Below are positions 20,384 through 28,524 of a stretch of DNA of 64,000 nucleotides, piece after piece. The notes under the pieces were generated by a model. It did not search any database. It was not told the origin of the DNA and saw nothing but the letters and a program-made list of their open reading frames with translations. The position numbers were made by a program, and so were the translations under genes. The stretch covers positions 1-64,000 of the forward strand of contig CAXXGA010000003.1 in the NCBI GenBank assembly GCA_963678585.2, written 5' to 3'. The number at the start of each line of letters is the position of its first letter. The stretch's first letter is position 1. This stretch comes from Breoghania sp963678585. GTDB taxonomy: Bacteria > Pseudomonadota > Alphaproteobacteria > Rhizobiales > Stappiaceae.

Positions 20384-20926
20384 TCAGACGTTCTCAGCCC
20401 CCACGCCGCCCTTGCGCGGGCGTTGCGGCGGCGTCATTTCGCGGCGCATGACGAGCGCGGTGGAAGGTCCGCCGTTCTTGCCGGTTCCCGGATAATAGCC
20501 CTTGCGTTCGCCCACCACCTTGAAGCCCAGCCGCTCGTAAAGCTGACGGGCAGACTCGTTGTCACCATCGACCTCGAGAAAAACGTTAAGAACACGATCC
20601 GCATAAAGACGGCGCATGGCGGCTTCCATCAGAAGCTGGCCGTGGCCGCGCCCGCGCCAGCGCGGGTGAACGGCGATGGTCAGGATTTCGGCCTCGTCGG
20701 CCACCGTGCGCACCATCACGAAGCCGATTGGCTGGCGCGAAGCGGTGGGCGGGGCGCGGCGCGTCACCAGCGAGAAGACCCCGTCGCCCGCCATGAGCGA
20801 GGCGATTTCGTCTTCGCTCCATTCGCGGGCAAAGGACAGCGCGTGCAGTTCCGCCATGACCGGGAAATCTTCACGCTCAGCTTCGTTGATGCGCGGCGGC
20901 GCAGAGGAAAACCAGCGCCCGATCAT
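20384..20926 (-). CDS. rimI: Ribosomal-protein-alanine N-acetyltransferase RimI
   Basis: A 180-residue GNAT enzyme. The acetyl-CoA site is visible in ILTIAVHPRWRGRGHGQLLM (the R/Q-x-x-G-x-G/A pattern), and VFLEVDGDNESARQLYERLG is the usual RimI segment. RimI acetylates the N-terminal alanine of ribosomal protein S18; homologues can have wider N-terminal targets. The ATG at 20926 overlaps the tsaB stop by four bases (ATGA), which fixes the start and indicates translational coupling. The frame continues upstream inside tsaB but is not coding there. Confidence 0.9.
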   Translation of the reverse strand: MIGRWFSSAPPRINEAEREDFPVMAELHALSFAREWSEDEIASLMAGDGVFSLVTRRAPPTASRQPIGFVMVRTVADEAEILTIAVHPRWRGRGHGQLLMEAAMRRLYADRVLNVFLEVDGDNESARQLYERLGFKVVGERKGYYPGTGKNGGPSTALVMRREMTPPQRPRKGGVGAENV

Positions 20927-21585
20927 GCGCGTGCGATCCTGAATCGCGTCTGCGGCTTGGCGTCGGGCGGCTTCAGATAAAGCGGAGCGGGCGGCGCATC
21001 CGGCACCGGAGCGGAAAACCCGAGCCGCGCCACGCAGGCAATGTCGGGCGCAGCAGAACGGTCGATGATACAAAGATCCGGTCTGAAGCCCGCAATCGTA
21101 TCGGCAGCAGCGCCCGCAAGCCTCGTCTCGGGGGCAAGCGCCTTCGCGAAATCCGCCGCCTCAAGGGCTGCGGGCGCGCCGAGGGGCGCGCCGTCCTCAT
21201 CGAAGACCTGCGCATAAACCTCGCCGCCACGGGCGGGCAGGGCGACGGCGATCGGGTGGCCTTCAGCCATCTCGCGCGCGCCTTCGGCAATGGCTGCAAG
21301 CGTCGTCACGCCGACGAGATCGACGGGAGCGACGACCGCGAAGCCGCGCGCAACCGACAGCGCCACGCGAAGGCCGGTGAAACTTCCCGGCCCGACGGTT
21401 ACGACGATGCGGTCGAGATCGGAAAACCCGGTCTGCGCCTGTTCCATCGCCTCGCGCACCATTCCAGCGAGATGTTCGGCATGGCCGCGGCCAAGTTCGG
21501 CGCTGACAGTGCAAAGCGCGCCGTCATCCTTGAGGACGGCGGCGGAACAACGCGCAAGGGCGGTATCGAGCGCAAGCAGGGTCAT
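20923..21585 (-). CDS. tsaB: tRNA threonylcarbamoyladenosine biosynthesis protein TsaB
   Basis: TsaB is the scaffold partner of TsaD in t6A37 tRNA modification. The 220-residue protein begins MTLLALDTALARCSAAVL and carries VTVGPGSFTGLRVALSVARG, the family signature, followed by ALPARGGEVYAQVF. It keeps the ASKHA fold but not the full TsaD metal site, as expected for TsaB. It overlaps rimI by four bases. The order tsaB-rimI is conserved across proteobacteria. Confidence 0.94.
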   Translation of the reverse strand: MTLLALDTALARCSAAVLKDDGALCTVSAELGRGHAEHLAGMVREAMEQAQTGFSDLDRIVVTVGPGSFTGLRVALSVARGFAVVAPVDLVGVTTLAAIAEGAREMAEGHPIAVALPARGGEVYAQVFDEDGAPLGAPAALEAADFAKALAPETRLAGAAADTIAGFRPDLCIIDRSAAPDIACVARLGFSAPVPDAPPAPLYLKPPDAKPQTRFRIARA

Positions 21586-21737
21586 GGCGCATGGCTAGCG
21601 TCACATGAGCGTCATGTCGAGTGGGGAAATGGATTAAGAACCGACCATCACGCCGCAGGCCGGATACGGACCTTGCGACACGGGCGGGCAGAGGGGCGAA
21701 GCGGCGCGAACGCCGCTTCCTGAAGGTTGCATGACCC

Positions 21738-21769
21738 GGAGCTTACATTGCCCAGAGCTTACATGGCCC
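21738..21769. repeat. Tandem micro-duplication across the NifU-type stop codon
   Basis: Two adjacent 16-base units share the core GAGCTTACAT-GCCC with two differences. Read on the minus strand, each unit contains ATGTAA, so the last Met codon and stop of the NifU-type gene are copied just downstream. The duplication leaves the protein intact. Confidence 0.7.
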
Positions 21770-22313
21770 GCACTTCTTCCACTTCGGGAATGAAGTGGCG
21801 CATCAGGTTCTGGATGCCGTGGCGCAGCGTCGCCGTGGAAGACGGGCAGCCCGCACATGCACCGCGCATGGAGAGATAGACGATCCCGTCCTTGAAACCG
21901 CGGAAGGTGATGTCGCCGCCATCTTGCGCAACGGCCGGGCGCACGCGCGTCTCCAGCAGTTCCTTGATGGTCGCCACCGTCTCGCTGTCGTCCTCACCGA
22001 AGAACTCTTCGGCGTTCTCAGCCGCGCAATCGGCTTTCAGGACCGGCTGGCCGGACATGAAATGCTCCATGATCGCGCCGAGCACGGCAGGCTTCAGGTG
22101 CTGCCAGTCGCTGTCGTCCTTGGTGACGGTGATGAAGTCATAGCCGAAATAGACGCCCGCCACGCCGGGCACCTGAAACAGCTTCTCGGCCAGGGGCGAA
22201 TCATGCGCGCCATCCGCCTCGCGGTAGTCGCGCGTGTCGCCTTCAAGCACCACGCGGCCCGGAATGAACTTGAGCGTCGCCGGATTGGGTGTTGCTTCGG
22301 TCTGAATGAACAT
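21759..22313 (-). CDS. NifU-family Fe-S scaffold/carrier (Nfu type)
   Basis: A 184-residue protein starting MFIQTEATPNPATLKFIPG, the N-terminal Nfu domain of alphaproteobacteria and mitochondria. The C-terminal NifU domain carries the cluster-binding CxxC in MRGACAGCPSSTATL after VAQDGGDITFRGF. It probably holds or delivers [4Fe-4S] clusters to target proteins. The ATG at 22313 is chosen by homology; the open frame upstream is not conserved. A promoter-like pair lies about 240 nt upstream (22555-22582). It is a single-gene unit. Confidence 0.92.
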   Translation of the reverse strand: MFIQTEATPNPATLKFIPGRVVLEGDTRDYREADGAHDSPLAEKLFQVPGVAGVYFGYDFITVTKDDSDWQHLKPAVLGAIMEHFMSGQPVLKADCAAENAEEFFGEDDSETVATIKELLETRVRPAVAQDGGDITFRGFKDGIVYLSMRGACAGCPSSTATLRHGIQNLMRHFIPEVEEVRAM

Positions 22314-22554
22314 TGGATCTGCCCTCTGGGGATCTGCCTTTTTGGGTGTTCGCCGCCGGTGGTCGGAGCCTCGCATTGCGACATCTGCCCGGCATATGGG
22401 GCGGATTTCGCCGGGATCGAGACTTGAGCTGACCAGCGTTGCCAATCTGTCGCACCCCGCAAGACGACAAAAAGTCGCCAGAACGGGAAAGGTGCGCGGC
22501 AGAAAAGGCCCGATCGACAGGCCACCGCCTGTTGCACCAGTTTTGAATTATTCC

Positions 22555-22582
22555 ATTCTAGCGCAATTAGGCCGTTTGGCAA
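22555..22582 (-). promoter_or_regulatory. Candidate promoter of the NifU-type gene
   Basis: On the minus strand TTGCCA (22577-22582) and TAGAAT (22555-22560) are separated by 16 bases, a good housekeeping sigma match. Transcription would start near 22548, giving a leader of about 235 nt. The 326-nt gap 22314-22639 holds no gene. Confidence 0.5.
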
Positions 22583-22639
22583 CGCAAACAAGGGGGCGGC
22601 CTCACGGTTTCCCCCATCGCGAAGGATGAGCGCGCGGAT

Positions 22640-23131
22640 TCAGGCCAGCGTCGCGATTTCCTCGTCGCTCAACGTGCCGGGCACGATGGTGACGGGAATG
22701 GGGAAGGAGCCCGCGCTCTTGGAGGCAAAGGAGGAGACAAGCGGGCCAGGGCCTTCGGAACTGGTACCGGCGGCGAGCACGAGAATGGCGATATCCTGAT
22801 CCTTCTCGATCAGGGTGATGATCTCGTTGGCGAGCGTGCCTTCGACAATGACCGTCTCGGGATCGACACGGGCGACGGCGCGGATCTTTTCCGCCGCGCG
22901 GGCAAGCGTCGTCTCCGCTTCTTGCTGCGCTTCGGCGCGCATGATGTTTTCCACGCCGATCCAGTGCTGGAAGTCGGCGGGCGCGATGCAATAGAGCATG
23001 ACGACGGCCCCGCCGGTGCGCTCGGCGCGCATTCCCGCATAGACCAGGGCCCGGTCGCATTCCGGCGTCTCGTCAACGACGACCAGAAACTTGCGGCGGT
23101 GGCCTTCCTCGAAACTGCGTCTCTTTACCAT
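22640..23131 (-). CDS. Universal stress protein (UspA family)
   Basis: A 163-residue single-domain Usp protein. It begins KFLVVVDETPECDRALVYAG, the usual first strand and helix, and contains DIAILVLAAGTSSEGPGPLV near the ATP-binding loop, followed by PIPVTIVPG. The loop is not the standard GxxGxG-x9-GS/T pattern, so ATP binding is uncertain. The ATG at 23131 is preferred to one at 23176 because conserved sequence begins just after it. It is transcribed in the same direction as the monooxygenase gene that ends at 25163-23211 upstream, with a 79-nt gap. Confidence 0.85.
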   Translation of the reverse strand: MVKRRSFEEGHRRKFLVVVDETPECDRALVYAGMRAERTGGAVVMLYCIAPADFQHWIGVENIMRAEAQQEAETTLARAAEKIRAVARVDPETVIVEGTLANEIITLIEKDQDIAILVLAAGTSSEGPGPLVSSFASKSAGSFPIPVTIVPGTLSDEEIATLA

Positions 23132-23210
23132 GCGCGCATGCTGCCACCCGGCTCCGAAAGCGGCAAGTCCGTTCATGCCGCTTTCGGAAAAAGGGAGAGG
23201 CGCGCGCGCC

Positions 23211-25163
23211 TCAGTTGGCGGGTGTCAGGATCGCATCGAAATAGCCGGCCAGCGCCTCATATGCGTCGAGCGGCAGCACCTGAGCGACGTACTGATCGGG
23301 CCGAACCACAACCAGACAGCCCTTTTTCCGGTCGATTCCGCGCGCCTCATAGATATCCTGCCCTCCCTTCAGGTCGGGGCAGAAAATCTTTTCGTAATCG
23401 ATGAGCCCGTAGCGCCCCTTCTTCGGCAAAAGCAGGGACGGCATGGCCTCAAGGCTCAGGGTCTGATGACCGAAAGGCAGCACGGCGCGCAGATCGATCA
23501 GCGAATCGATGTCCTCACCCGTCCGCGTGAAGCGGCGGACCGGGGAGGCCGGATCGGTTTCCAGCCAACTGCAAAGACGGGCGAGCGGCGAGGCGGCGTC
23601 TGCCGGATCGCTTTCATCGGCAAAGGCGAAGAGACGCCAGCGCCCGTCCGCGGTCACCGTGTGGCCCAGATGCATGTGTTTGGCGTCGGCAAGGCGGATG
23701 ACGGGGAAGGAATGAAACCGCATGCCGGGCGTGAAGCCCGACGCCAGACCCGCATGGGCTGTATCGCCGGTCAGCACCGATGGCCGATAGTGAGTCGCAA
23801 CGCCCGCGGTAAAGCGCCCGAAGCGCAGGAAGTGGCGCTGGAATTCAGCCGGATCGACCGCATCGGCGTCGGCTTCCGCGCCGTCCTCCTTCGGGCGGGC
23901 GGAGAACATGCGCGCCCAGTCGCGGTCGAAGTCGATGAGGTCCTGCGCGATCCGCTGGCGCTCATCGGAATAGGTGGCGAGCAGCTCCGGCCCGCTGCGC
24001 CCGGTCAGCACATGGGCGAGCTTCCAGCCGAGATTGAACGTGTCCTGCATGGAGACATTCATGCCCTGCCCCGCCTTGGGACTGTGGGTATGGCAGGCAT
24101 CGCCCGCGATGAAGACGCGCGGGGTGCGATTGCCGATCTCGTCGTCGGCCACATCGTCGAAGCGGTCGGTGAGGCGCTGGCCGATCTCGTAGACCGACCA
24201 CCACGCCACTTCCTTCACCTCCAGCGACCAGGGATGGAAGATCCGCTTGGCGGCCGCAATCAGGTGATCGGACGTGATGTTGCGGCTGGCGACGCGCTCG
24301 TCTTCGGCCAGCTTGTCCATCTCCACATAGAGGCGCACGAGATAGCCGCCCTCGCGCGGAATGATCAGCACGTTGCCTTCATCCGCTGAATGGATCGCCG
24401 CTTTCAGGCGGATATCGGGAAAGTCGGTGACGGCCAGAACATCCATCACGCCCCATGCCTGATTGGCCGAATCGCCGCTGAGGTTCCGTCCCAGCGCGCG
24501 GCGCACACCGGAGCGCGCGCCGTCGCAGCCGACCACGTAGCGTGCGCGCACCGTCTCCACCGTGGCCGGAGCGCCGTTCTTGCCCGCCCGCTCGATGCGC
24601 ACCGTCACCGGGTGGGAGGCATCCGGGTCGGGATCGACGGTGAGATCGAGGAAGGAACAACCGTAGTCGGGCGTCAGGCGGCGGGCGCTGTTGGCCATCA
24701 CATCCAGATAGCAGTCATGCACGCGGGCCTGATTGAGGATCACATGGGGAAATTCCGAAAGCCCGTCCTCCACATCCTGCACCCGGCCATGGCGAATGAC
24801 GTTGGAACGGTCCGCCGGGTCCGGCTTCCAGAAGGTCATCTCGTTGACCCAGTAAGCCTCCCGCTCGATGCGCCCGGCGAAGCCGAAGGCCTGGAACATC
24901 TCCATGGTCCGGCACGCGATGCCGTCGGCCTGCCCGAGGCTCATCGGGCCGTCCTTGCGCTCCACGATGCGGGTCTCGATTTCGGGAAAGGCCGCAAGCT
25001 GGGCTGCCAGCGTCAGGCCCGCCGGGCCGCCGCCGACGATCAACACGTCGAGTGTCTCGGGCAACACATCAAGTGTCTCGGGCAGGGTTTGCGACTGTTC
25101 GCCGTCCATGGCCGGGGCGATATCGGGATCGCCGGGCTGAAATCCGTTGAGATGAAACTGCAT
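23211..25163 (-). CDS. FAD-dependent aromatic monooxygenase (MobA / phenol hydroxylase type)
   Basis: A 650-residue flavoprotein hydroxylase. The FAD site is visible as VLIVGGGPAGLTLAAQL (about residue 40), YVVGCDGARSGVRRALG, and VFIAGDACHTHSPKAGQGMN. A C-terminal thioredoxin-like domain (from about 470) is typical of phenol 2-monooxygenase and 3-hydroxybenzoate 4-monooxygenase. The enzyme would use NAD(P)H and O2 to ortho-hydroxylate a phenolic ring; the substrate is not known. The divergent marR gene mirrors the mobA-mobR pair of Comamonas testosteroni, which favours 3-hydroxybenzoate as a guess. The ATG at 25163 has GGAGGAGG six bases upstream. A seven-residue tandem duplication (PETLDVL twice) precedes the FAD motif. 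Confidence 0.88.
   Translation of the reverse strand: MQFHLNGFQPGDPDIAPAMDGEQSQTLPETLDVLPETLDVLIVGGGPAGLTLAAQLAAFPEIETRIVERKDGPMSLGQADGIACRTMEMFQAFGFAGRIEREAYWVNEMTFWKPDPADRSNVIRHGRVQDVEDGLSEFPHVILNQARVHDCYLDVMANSARRLTPDYGCSFLDLTVDPDPDASHPVTVRIERAGKNGAPATVETVRARYVVGCDGARSGVRRALGRNLSGDSANQAWGVMDVLAVTDFPDIRLKAAIHSADEGNVLIIPREGGYLVRLYVEMDKLAEDERVASRNITSDHLIAAAKRIFHPWSLEVKEVAWWSVYEIGQRLTDRFDDVADDEIGNRTPRVFIAGDACHTHSPKAGQGMNVSMQDTFNLGWKLAHVLTGRSGPELLATYSDERQRIAQDLIDFDRDWARMFSARPKEDGAEADADAVDPAEFQRHFLRFGRFTAGVATHYRPSVLTGDTAHAGLASGFTPGMRFHSFPVIRLADAKHMHLGHTVTADGRWRLFAFADESDPADAASPLARLCSWLETDPASPVRRFTRTGEDIDSLIDLRAVLPFGHQTLSLEAMPSLLLPKKGRYGLIDYEKIFCPDLKGGQDIYEARGIDRKKGCLVVVRPDQYVAQVLPLDAYEALAGYFDAILTPAN
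25042..25083. repeat. In-frame 21-bp tandem duplication in the monooxygenase gene
   Basis: Two adjacent 21-base units (25042-25062 and 25063-25083) differ at two positions and encode LPETLDV twice just before the FAD-binding strand. The frame is kept. Confidence 0.8.
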
Positions 25164-25262
25164 GATCGGCCTCCTCCGCGCCGAATGCGCCATCGCACGC
25201 TGCCCCTCCTCGGGCCGGTGCGCAATGGCGAGGTTCTTTCTGGCGGGGGACGGTAGGAGCCG

Positions 25263-25387
25263 ATCCTTCGAGACGCCTGCTATTCGCAGGCTCCTCAGGA
25301 TGACGTTCTCGTGTCGGGAAATCGCGAGACCATCAACACACACAACGTCATCCTGAGGAGCGGTCGCAAGACCGCGTCTCGAAGGAT
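25263..25387. repeat. Paired inverted palindromic repeat, copy 1
   Basis: Two units face each other across 36 nt. The left unit runs from ATCCTTCGAGAC to CTCCTCAGGATGACGTT and the right unit is its reverse, AACGTCATCCTGAGGAG to GTCTCGAAGGAT. Between the conserved arms each unit carries its own small stem: GCCTGC/GCAGGC in the left, CGGTC/GACCG in the right. The same family recurs at 35008-35139 and 56922-57220. It lies between the monooxygenase and its regulator. Confidence 0.88.
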
Positions 25388-25471
25388 GGGCTCCGGGCTC
25401 CAATCGCTACGCCCCTGTTCGCACCACGAACACGGTCGTGCCGCGATCGGGCTCCCGCTTCCCTCGCGTAA

Positions 25472-25500
25472 TTGATCAGTACACTGATTTTCAGTATACT
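25472..25500 (+). promoter_or_regulatory. marR promoter with overlapping operator
   Basis: TTGATC (25472-25477) and TATACT (25495-25500) are spaced by 17 bases. Between them lies the near-perfect inverted repeat AGTACACTGA-TTT-TCAGTATACT (25478-25500, one mismatch), nested with the perfect ATCAGT-AC-ACTGAT (25475-25488). Three TCAGT/ACTGA half sites therefore cover the promoter, as expected for repression by a dimeric MarR protein. The same site would also act on the divergent monooxygenase gene. Confidence 0.75.
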
Positions 25501-25591
25501 TGCAATAAGAATGATTCAAGCTTGCGCCGCAAATACCGACCTGCATCATGCATCCGCGCCGGGGGAACGGCCGGGGGAGAGAGACGAAACG

Positions 25592-26050
25592 ATGGTCGAT
25601 GCGAACGATATGCCGGGCCACCTGATCCGGCGGCTTCAGCAAAGCGCTGTGGCGATCTTTCATCACGAGGTGGAGGGTGCAGGCATCGACCTGACGCCGG
25701 TGCAGTTTGCAGCCCTCGATCAGGTCGCGCGCACGCCCGACATCGACCAGGTGACGCTTGCCGGGCTTATCGCCCATGACCGCACCACCATAACCGGTGT
25801 CGTCGACCGGCTGGCCGCCAAGGGCCTCATCACCCGCACGGTCAGCAAGAACGACCGGCGCGCGCGCACGCTGCATGTGACGGAAGACGGGCTCGCCCTC
25901 ATCGCCCGCGCCCGCCCCCATGTGGAGGCGGCGCAGACGGCGATGCTGCAGGGCCTTGAAGCCCGCGAGCAGGAAGAGTTCCTGCGGCTTATGAAAAAGG
26001 CGCTGGAGGCGACCAACGCACTCAGCCGCGCCCCGCTGAAGACGGGCTGA
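25592..26050 (+). CDS. MarR-family transcriptional regulator
   Basis: A 152-residue winged-helix regulator. The core has LTPVQFAALDQVARTPDIDQ, the recognition region TLAGLIAHDRTTITGVVDRL and the wing RTVSKNDRRARTLHVTEDG, all classical MarR. It is divergent from the aromatic monooxygenase gene and probably controls it and itself through the palindrome at 25478-25500, with a phenolic compound as ligand (inferred from the family, with MobR of Comamonas as the closest arrangement I know). The ATG at 25592 (MVDANDMPGHLIRRL) is chosen because the open frame upstream contains the promoter and operator. Confidence 0.9.
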   Translation: MVDANDMPGHLIRRLQQSAVAIFHHEVEGAGIDLTPVQFAALDQVARTPDIDQVTLAGLIAHDRTTITGVVDRLAAKGLITRTVSKNDRRARTLHVTEDGLALIARARPHVEAAQTAMLQGLEAREQEEFLRLMKKALEATNALSRAPLKTG

Positions 26051-26074
26051 CGCCGCATCGAAAGAGCCGAACGC

Positions 26075-26110
26075 AAAAGGGGCCGGCGAATAGCGCCAGC
26101 CCCTTCTTTT
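26075..26110. terminator. Bidirectional terminator between marR and hslU
   Basis: AAGGGGC-C-GGC pairs with GCC-A-GCCCCTT around a seven-base loop, with one mismatch. CTTTT follows on the plus strand and a run of four T on the minus strand. It sits between convergent stops at 26050 and 26138. Confidence 0.78.
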
Positions 26111-26137
26111 CGTCTTCTGACGCCCTGTTTCAGACGC

Positions 26138-27442
26138 CTACAGGATGAAGCGCGACAGGTCCGCGTTGGCGGCGATATCGCCGATATTGTCGCGCACATA
26201 GTCCGCATCCACCACGAAGGTGTCACCGGAGCGATCCGGCGCGGTGAAGGAGATTTCATCGAGAATGCGCTCCATCACCGTCTGAAGACGGCGCGCGCCG
26301 ATATTCTCGATGGAGGAATTGATGTCCACCGCGATGGAGGCGATCTCGTCGATGGCGTCCTCGGTGATTTCCAGCGTCACTTCCTCGGTCGCCATCAGCG
26401 CCACATACTGCTTGATGAGGCTCGCCTCGGTATCCGTCAGGATGCAGCGGAAATCGTCGCGCGTCAGCGCCTTCAGTTCCACGCGGATGGGCAGGCGGCC
26501 CTGAAGTTCCGGCAGGAGGTCGGAGGGCTTGGCGACGTGGAATGCGCCGGACGCGATGAAAAGGATGTGGTCGGTCTTCACCGCGCCGTGCTTGGTGGTG
26601 ACCGTCGTTCCCTCGATCAGCGGCAGCAGGTCGCGCTGCACGCCCTCGCGGCTGACATCCGCGCCGCCCCGGCTCTCGCGCGCACAGATCTTGTCGATCT
26701 CGTCGAGGAAGACGATGCCGTTTTCCTCCACGATGCGCACCGCTTCCTGAACGACCTGATCCTCGTCGAGAAGCTTGTCGGATTCCTCGTTGATCAGAAG
26801 CTCGTAGGAATCCGCGACCGTGACGCGTTTGGTCTTCTTCGCGCCGCCGAAAGCCTTGCCGAGCACATCCGACAGGTTCATCACGCCGACGGAGCCTGCG
26901 CCCATGCCCGGCATGTCGAAGCTTGGCATCGTAGGGGCGGCGGTCACCTCGATCTCGATTTCCTTATCGTCAAGCTCGCCCTCGTGAAGGCGCTTGCGGA
27001 AGCTCTGACGGGTGGCAGGCGATGCCGCCGGGCCGACGAGGGCGTCGAGCACACGTTCCTCGGCCTGATCCTGCGCCTTGGCCTGCACGGACTTGCGCTT
27101 GTCGGCGCGCACCAGCGCGATGCCCGCTTCCACCAGATCGCGCACGATCTGTTCCACGTCGCGGCCCACATAGCCCACTTCCGTGAACTTGGTGGCTTCC
27201 ACCTTGATGAAGGGCGCATTGGCGAGCTTGGCGAGACGGCGGGAGATTTCCGTCTTGCCGACGCCGGTCGGGCCGATCATCAGGATGTTCTTGGGCAGCA
27301 CCTCGTCGCGCATGTCGCCGGTGAGCTGCTGACGCCGCCAGCGGTTCCTGAGCGCGATGGCCACGGCGCGCTTGGCGTCCTTCTGGCCGATGATGTGGCG
27401 GTCGAGTTCGGAAACGATCTCCCGGGGAGAAAAGTCGGTCAT
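26138..27442 (-). CDS. hslU: ATP-dependent protease ATPase subunit HslU
   Basis: HslU is the AAA+ unfoldase of the HslUV protease. The protein has 434 residues, the normal length. Present are SELDRHIIGQKDAKRAVAIA, the Walker A GPTGVGKTEI, VGYVGRDVEQIVRDLVE, the Walker B region IVFLDEIDKICA, and the sensor region ENIGARRLQTVMERI. The C-terminal DLSRFIL peptide, which docks into HslV, is intact. The ATG at 27442 overlaps the stop of the upstream membrane protein gene (ATGA). The gene order hslV-membrane protein-hslU is unusual. Confidence 0.97.
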   Translation of the reverse strand: MTDFSPREIVSELDRHIIGQKDAKRAVAIALRNRWRRQQLTGDMRDEVLPKNILMIGPTGVGKTEISRRLAKLANAPFIKVEATKFTEVGYVGRDVEQIVRDLVEAGIALVRADKRKSVQAKAQDQAEERVLDALVGPAASPATRQSFRKRLHEGELDDKEIEIEVTAAPTMPSFDMPGMGAGSVGVMNLSDVLGKAFGGAKKTKRVTVADSYELLINEESDKLLDEDQVVQEAVRIVEENGIVFLDEIDKICARESRGGADVSREGVQRDLLPLIEGTTVTTKHGAVKTDHILFIASGAFHVAKPSDLLPELQGRLPIRVELKALTRDDFRCILTDTEASLIKQYVALMATEEVTLEITEDAIDEIASIAVDINSSIENIGARRLQTVMERILDEISFTAPDRSGDTFVVDADYVRDNIGDIAANADLSRFIL

Positions 27443-28524
27443 TTTTCAAGTGTCCTGATGGGAGGGACAAAGTCGAAAAGCCCGCTATCGACGAACGGCG
27501 CCAGCATCGTGCGGCGCACCGACGTCCAGCCGGAGCCGAGGGTGAGAACGAAAAGGCCGAGGATCAACAACACCACGGCAAGGCCGCTGTCGGCCTGTAC
27601 GTTGGCATTGCCGAAGAGCTGGGCGAGCGCGATACCGAGATAGACGAGACCGGACACCAGCAGGGCCCGGCGGTCAACGACGAGAGCGACCACGCCCAGC
27701 GCCAGCACAACGCCGATGATGACGAAAGCCTCGCCCGTGCTGCCGGTATCGGAGCCCACCATCATCATGGCGGAATGCATGATCAAAGGTGCGGCCAGCA
27801 GATGCAGCCAGAAAGCCTTGTCGGTGTTGAGGGTGGTGCGGTCCAGATCGTGGGCGTCGAACCGCATGGCGAGCGCAAAGCTGACCACACCGGCCAGCAG
27901 CATGAAGGCCGCGGGGTGTTCGCTGACCAATCCGGGCGACGCGATTTCAAGGGCCGCACCGGCTGCGGCCAGACCACCGGCCACGAGACCGCTCAATGCG
28001 ATGGGAACCTGAAAGCGCCAATAGTAGAGCGCGCCGGCGCCGAAGGCGGCCAGACCGAAGACCAGCGGGCCACTTTGCTGCGCCTCCCAGCTTCCGAAGA
28101 ACAGGAAATCGAGCCTGTTCGTAAAGCCGGGCACGCCTGCCAGAACCCCGTAGAGGGCCATCACGCCAAGGGCGGCGAAGACGGTGAACAGGATGGAAAG
28201 CACGATCGCGGGCAATGCCAGCTTGCGGCGACGCGCCAGCCACTCCGCCAGCCCCCACGCCACAACCGCGGCGGTCGCGAATGTCGGCAGGTTCTGGCGC
28301 GAGCCCTCGGGCATCAGCGTCCCGAAGGCGACGAAGAGCCCCGTAAACAGGATCACGATGCCGATGGTGATGAAAACATCGTGGAAGCCGCGCGCAAAGC
28401 GCACCTCCTCGCGGTCGGCCAGCGGATCGACCTCGCGTTCATAGTAGGAGATCAGGCGGTCGGCCTGCGCAGAGGTCAGAATGCCTGCGCGAACCGGCCC
28501 GTCGAGTTCGTCACGCTCCAGCAT
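27439..28524 (-). CDS. Multi-pass membrane protein of unknown function (DUF2157-like)
   Basis: A 361-residue protein. The first 50 residues are hydrophilic (LDGPVRAGILTSAQADRLIS, reminiscent of the DUF2157 N-terminus). The rest is a series of roughly ten hydrophobic helices such as FITIGIVILFTGLFVAFGTL and ALVIDRR-bordered segments, ending in a short soluble tail. No catalytic motif was recognised. It starts inside the end of hslV (14-nt overlap) and ends overlapping the hslU start by four bases, so it is translationally coupled to both. Rhizobia I know of often have a GNAT gene in this slot instead. A link to membrane protein quality control is only a guess from context. Confidence 0.8.
   Translation of the reverse strand: MLERDELDGPVRAGILTSAQADRLISYYEREVDPLADREEVRFARGFHDVFITIGIVILFTGLFVAFGTLMPEGSRQNLPTFATAAVVAWGLAEWLARRRKLALPAIVLSILFTVFAALGVMALYGVLAGVPGFTNRLDFLFFGSWEAQQSGPLVFGLAAFGAGALYYWRFQVPIALSGLVAGGLAAAGAALEIASPGLVSEHPAAFMLLAGVVSFALAMRFDAHDLDRTTLNTDKAFWLHLLAAPLIMHSAMMMVGSDTGSTGEAFVIIGVVLALGVVALVVDRRALLVSGLVYLGIALAQLFGNANVQADSGLAVVLLILGLFVLTLGSGWTSVRRTMLAPFVDSGLFDFVPPIRTLEK

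Noticed and set aside
23091..24389. 432-residue plus-strand open frame opposite the monooxygenase gene
   Set aside because: Antisense shadow in high-GC DNA; the minus strand encodes a clear flavoprotein.
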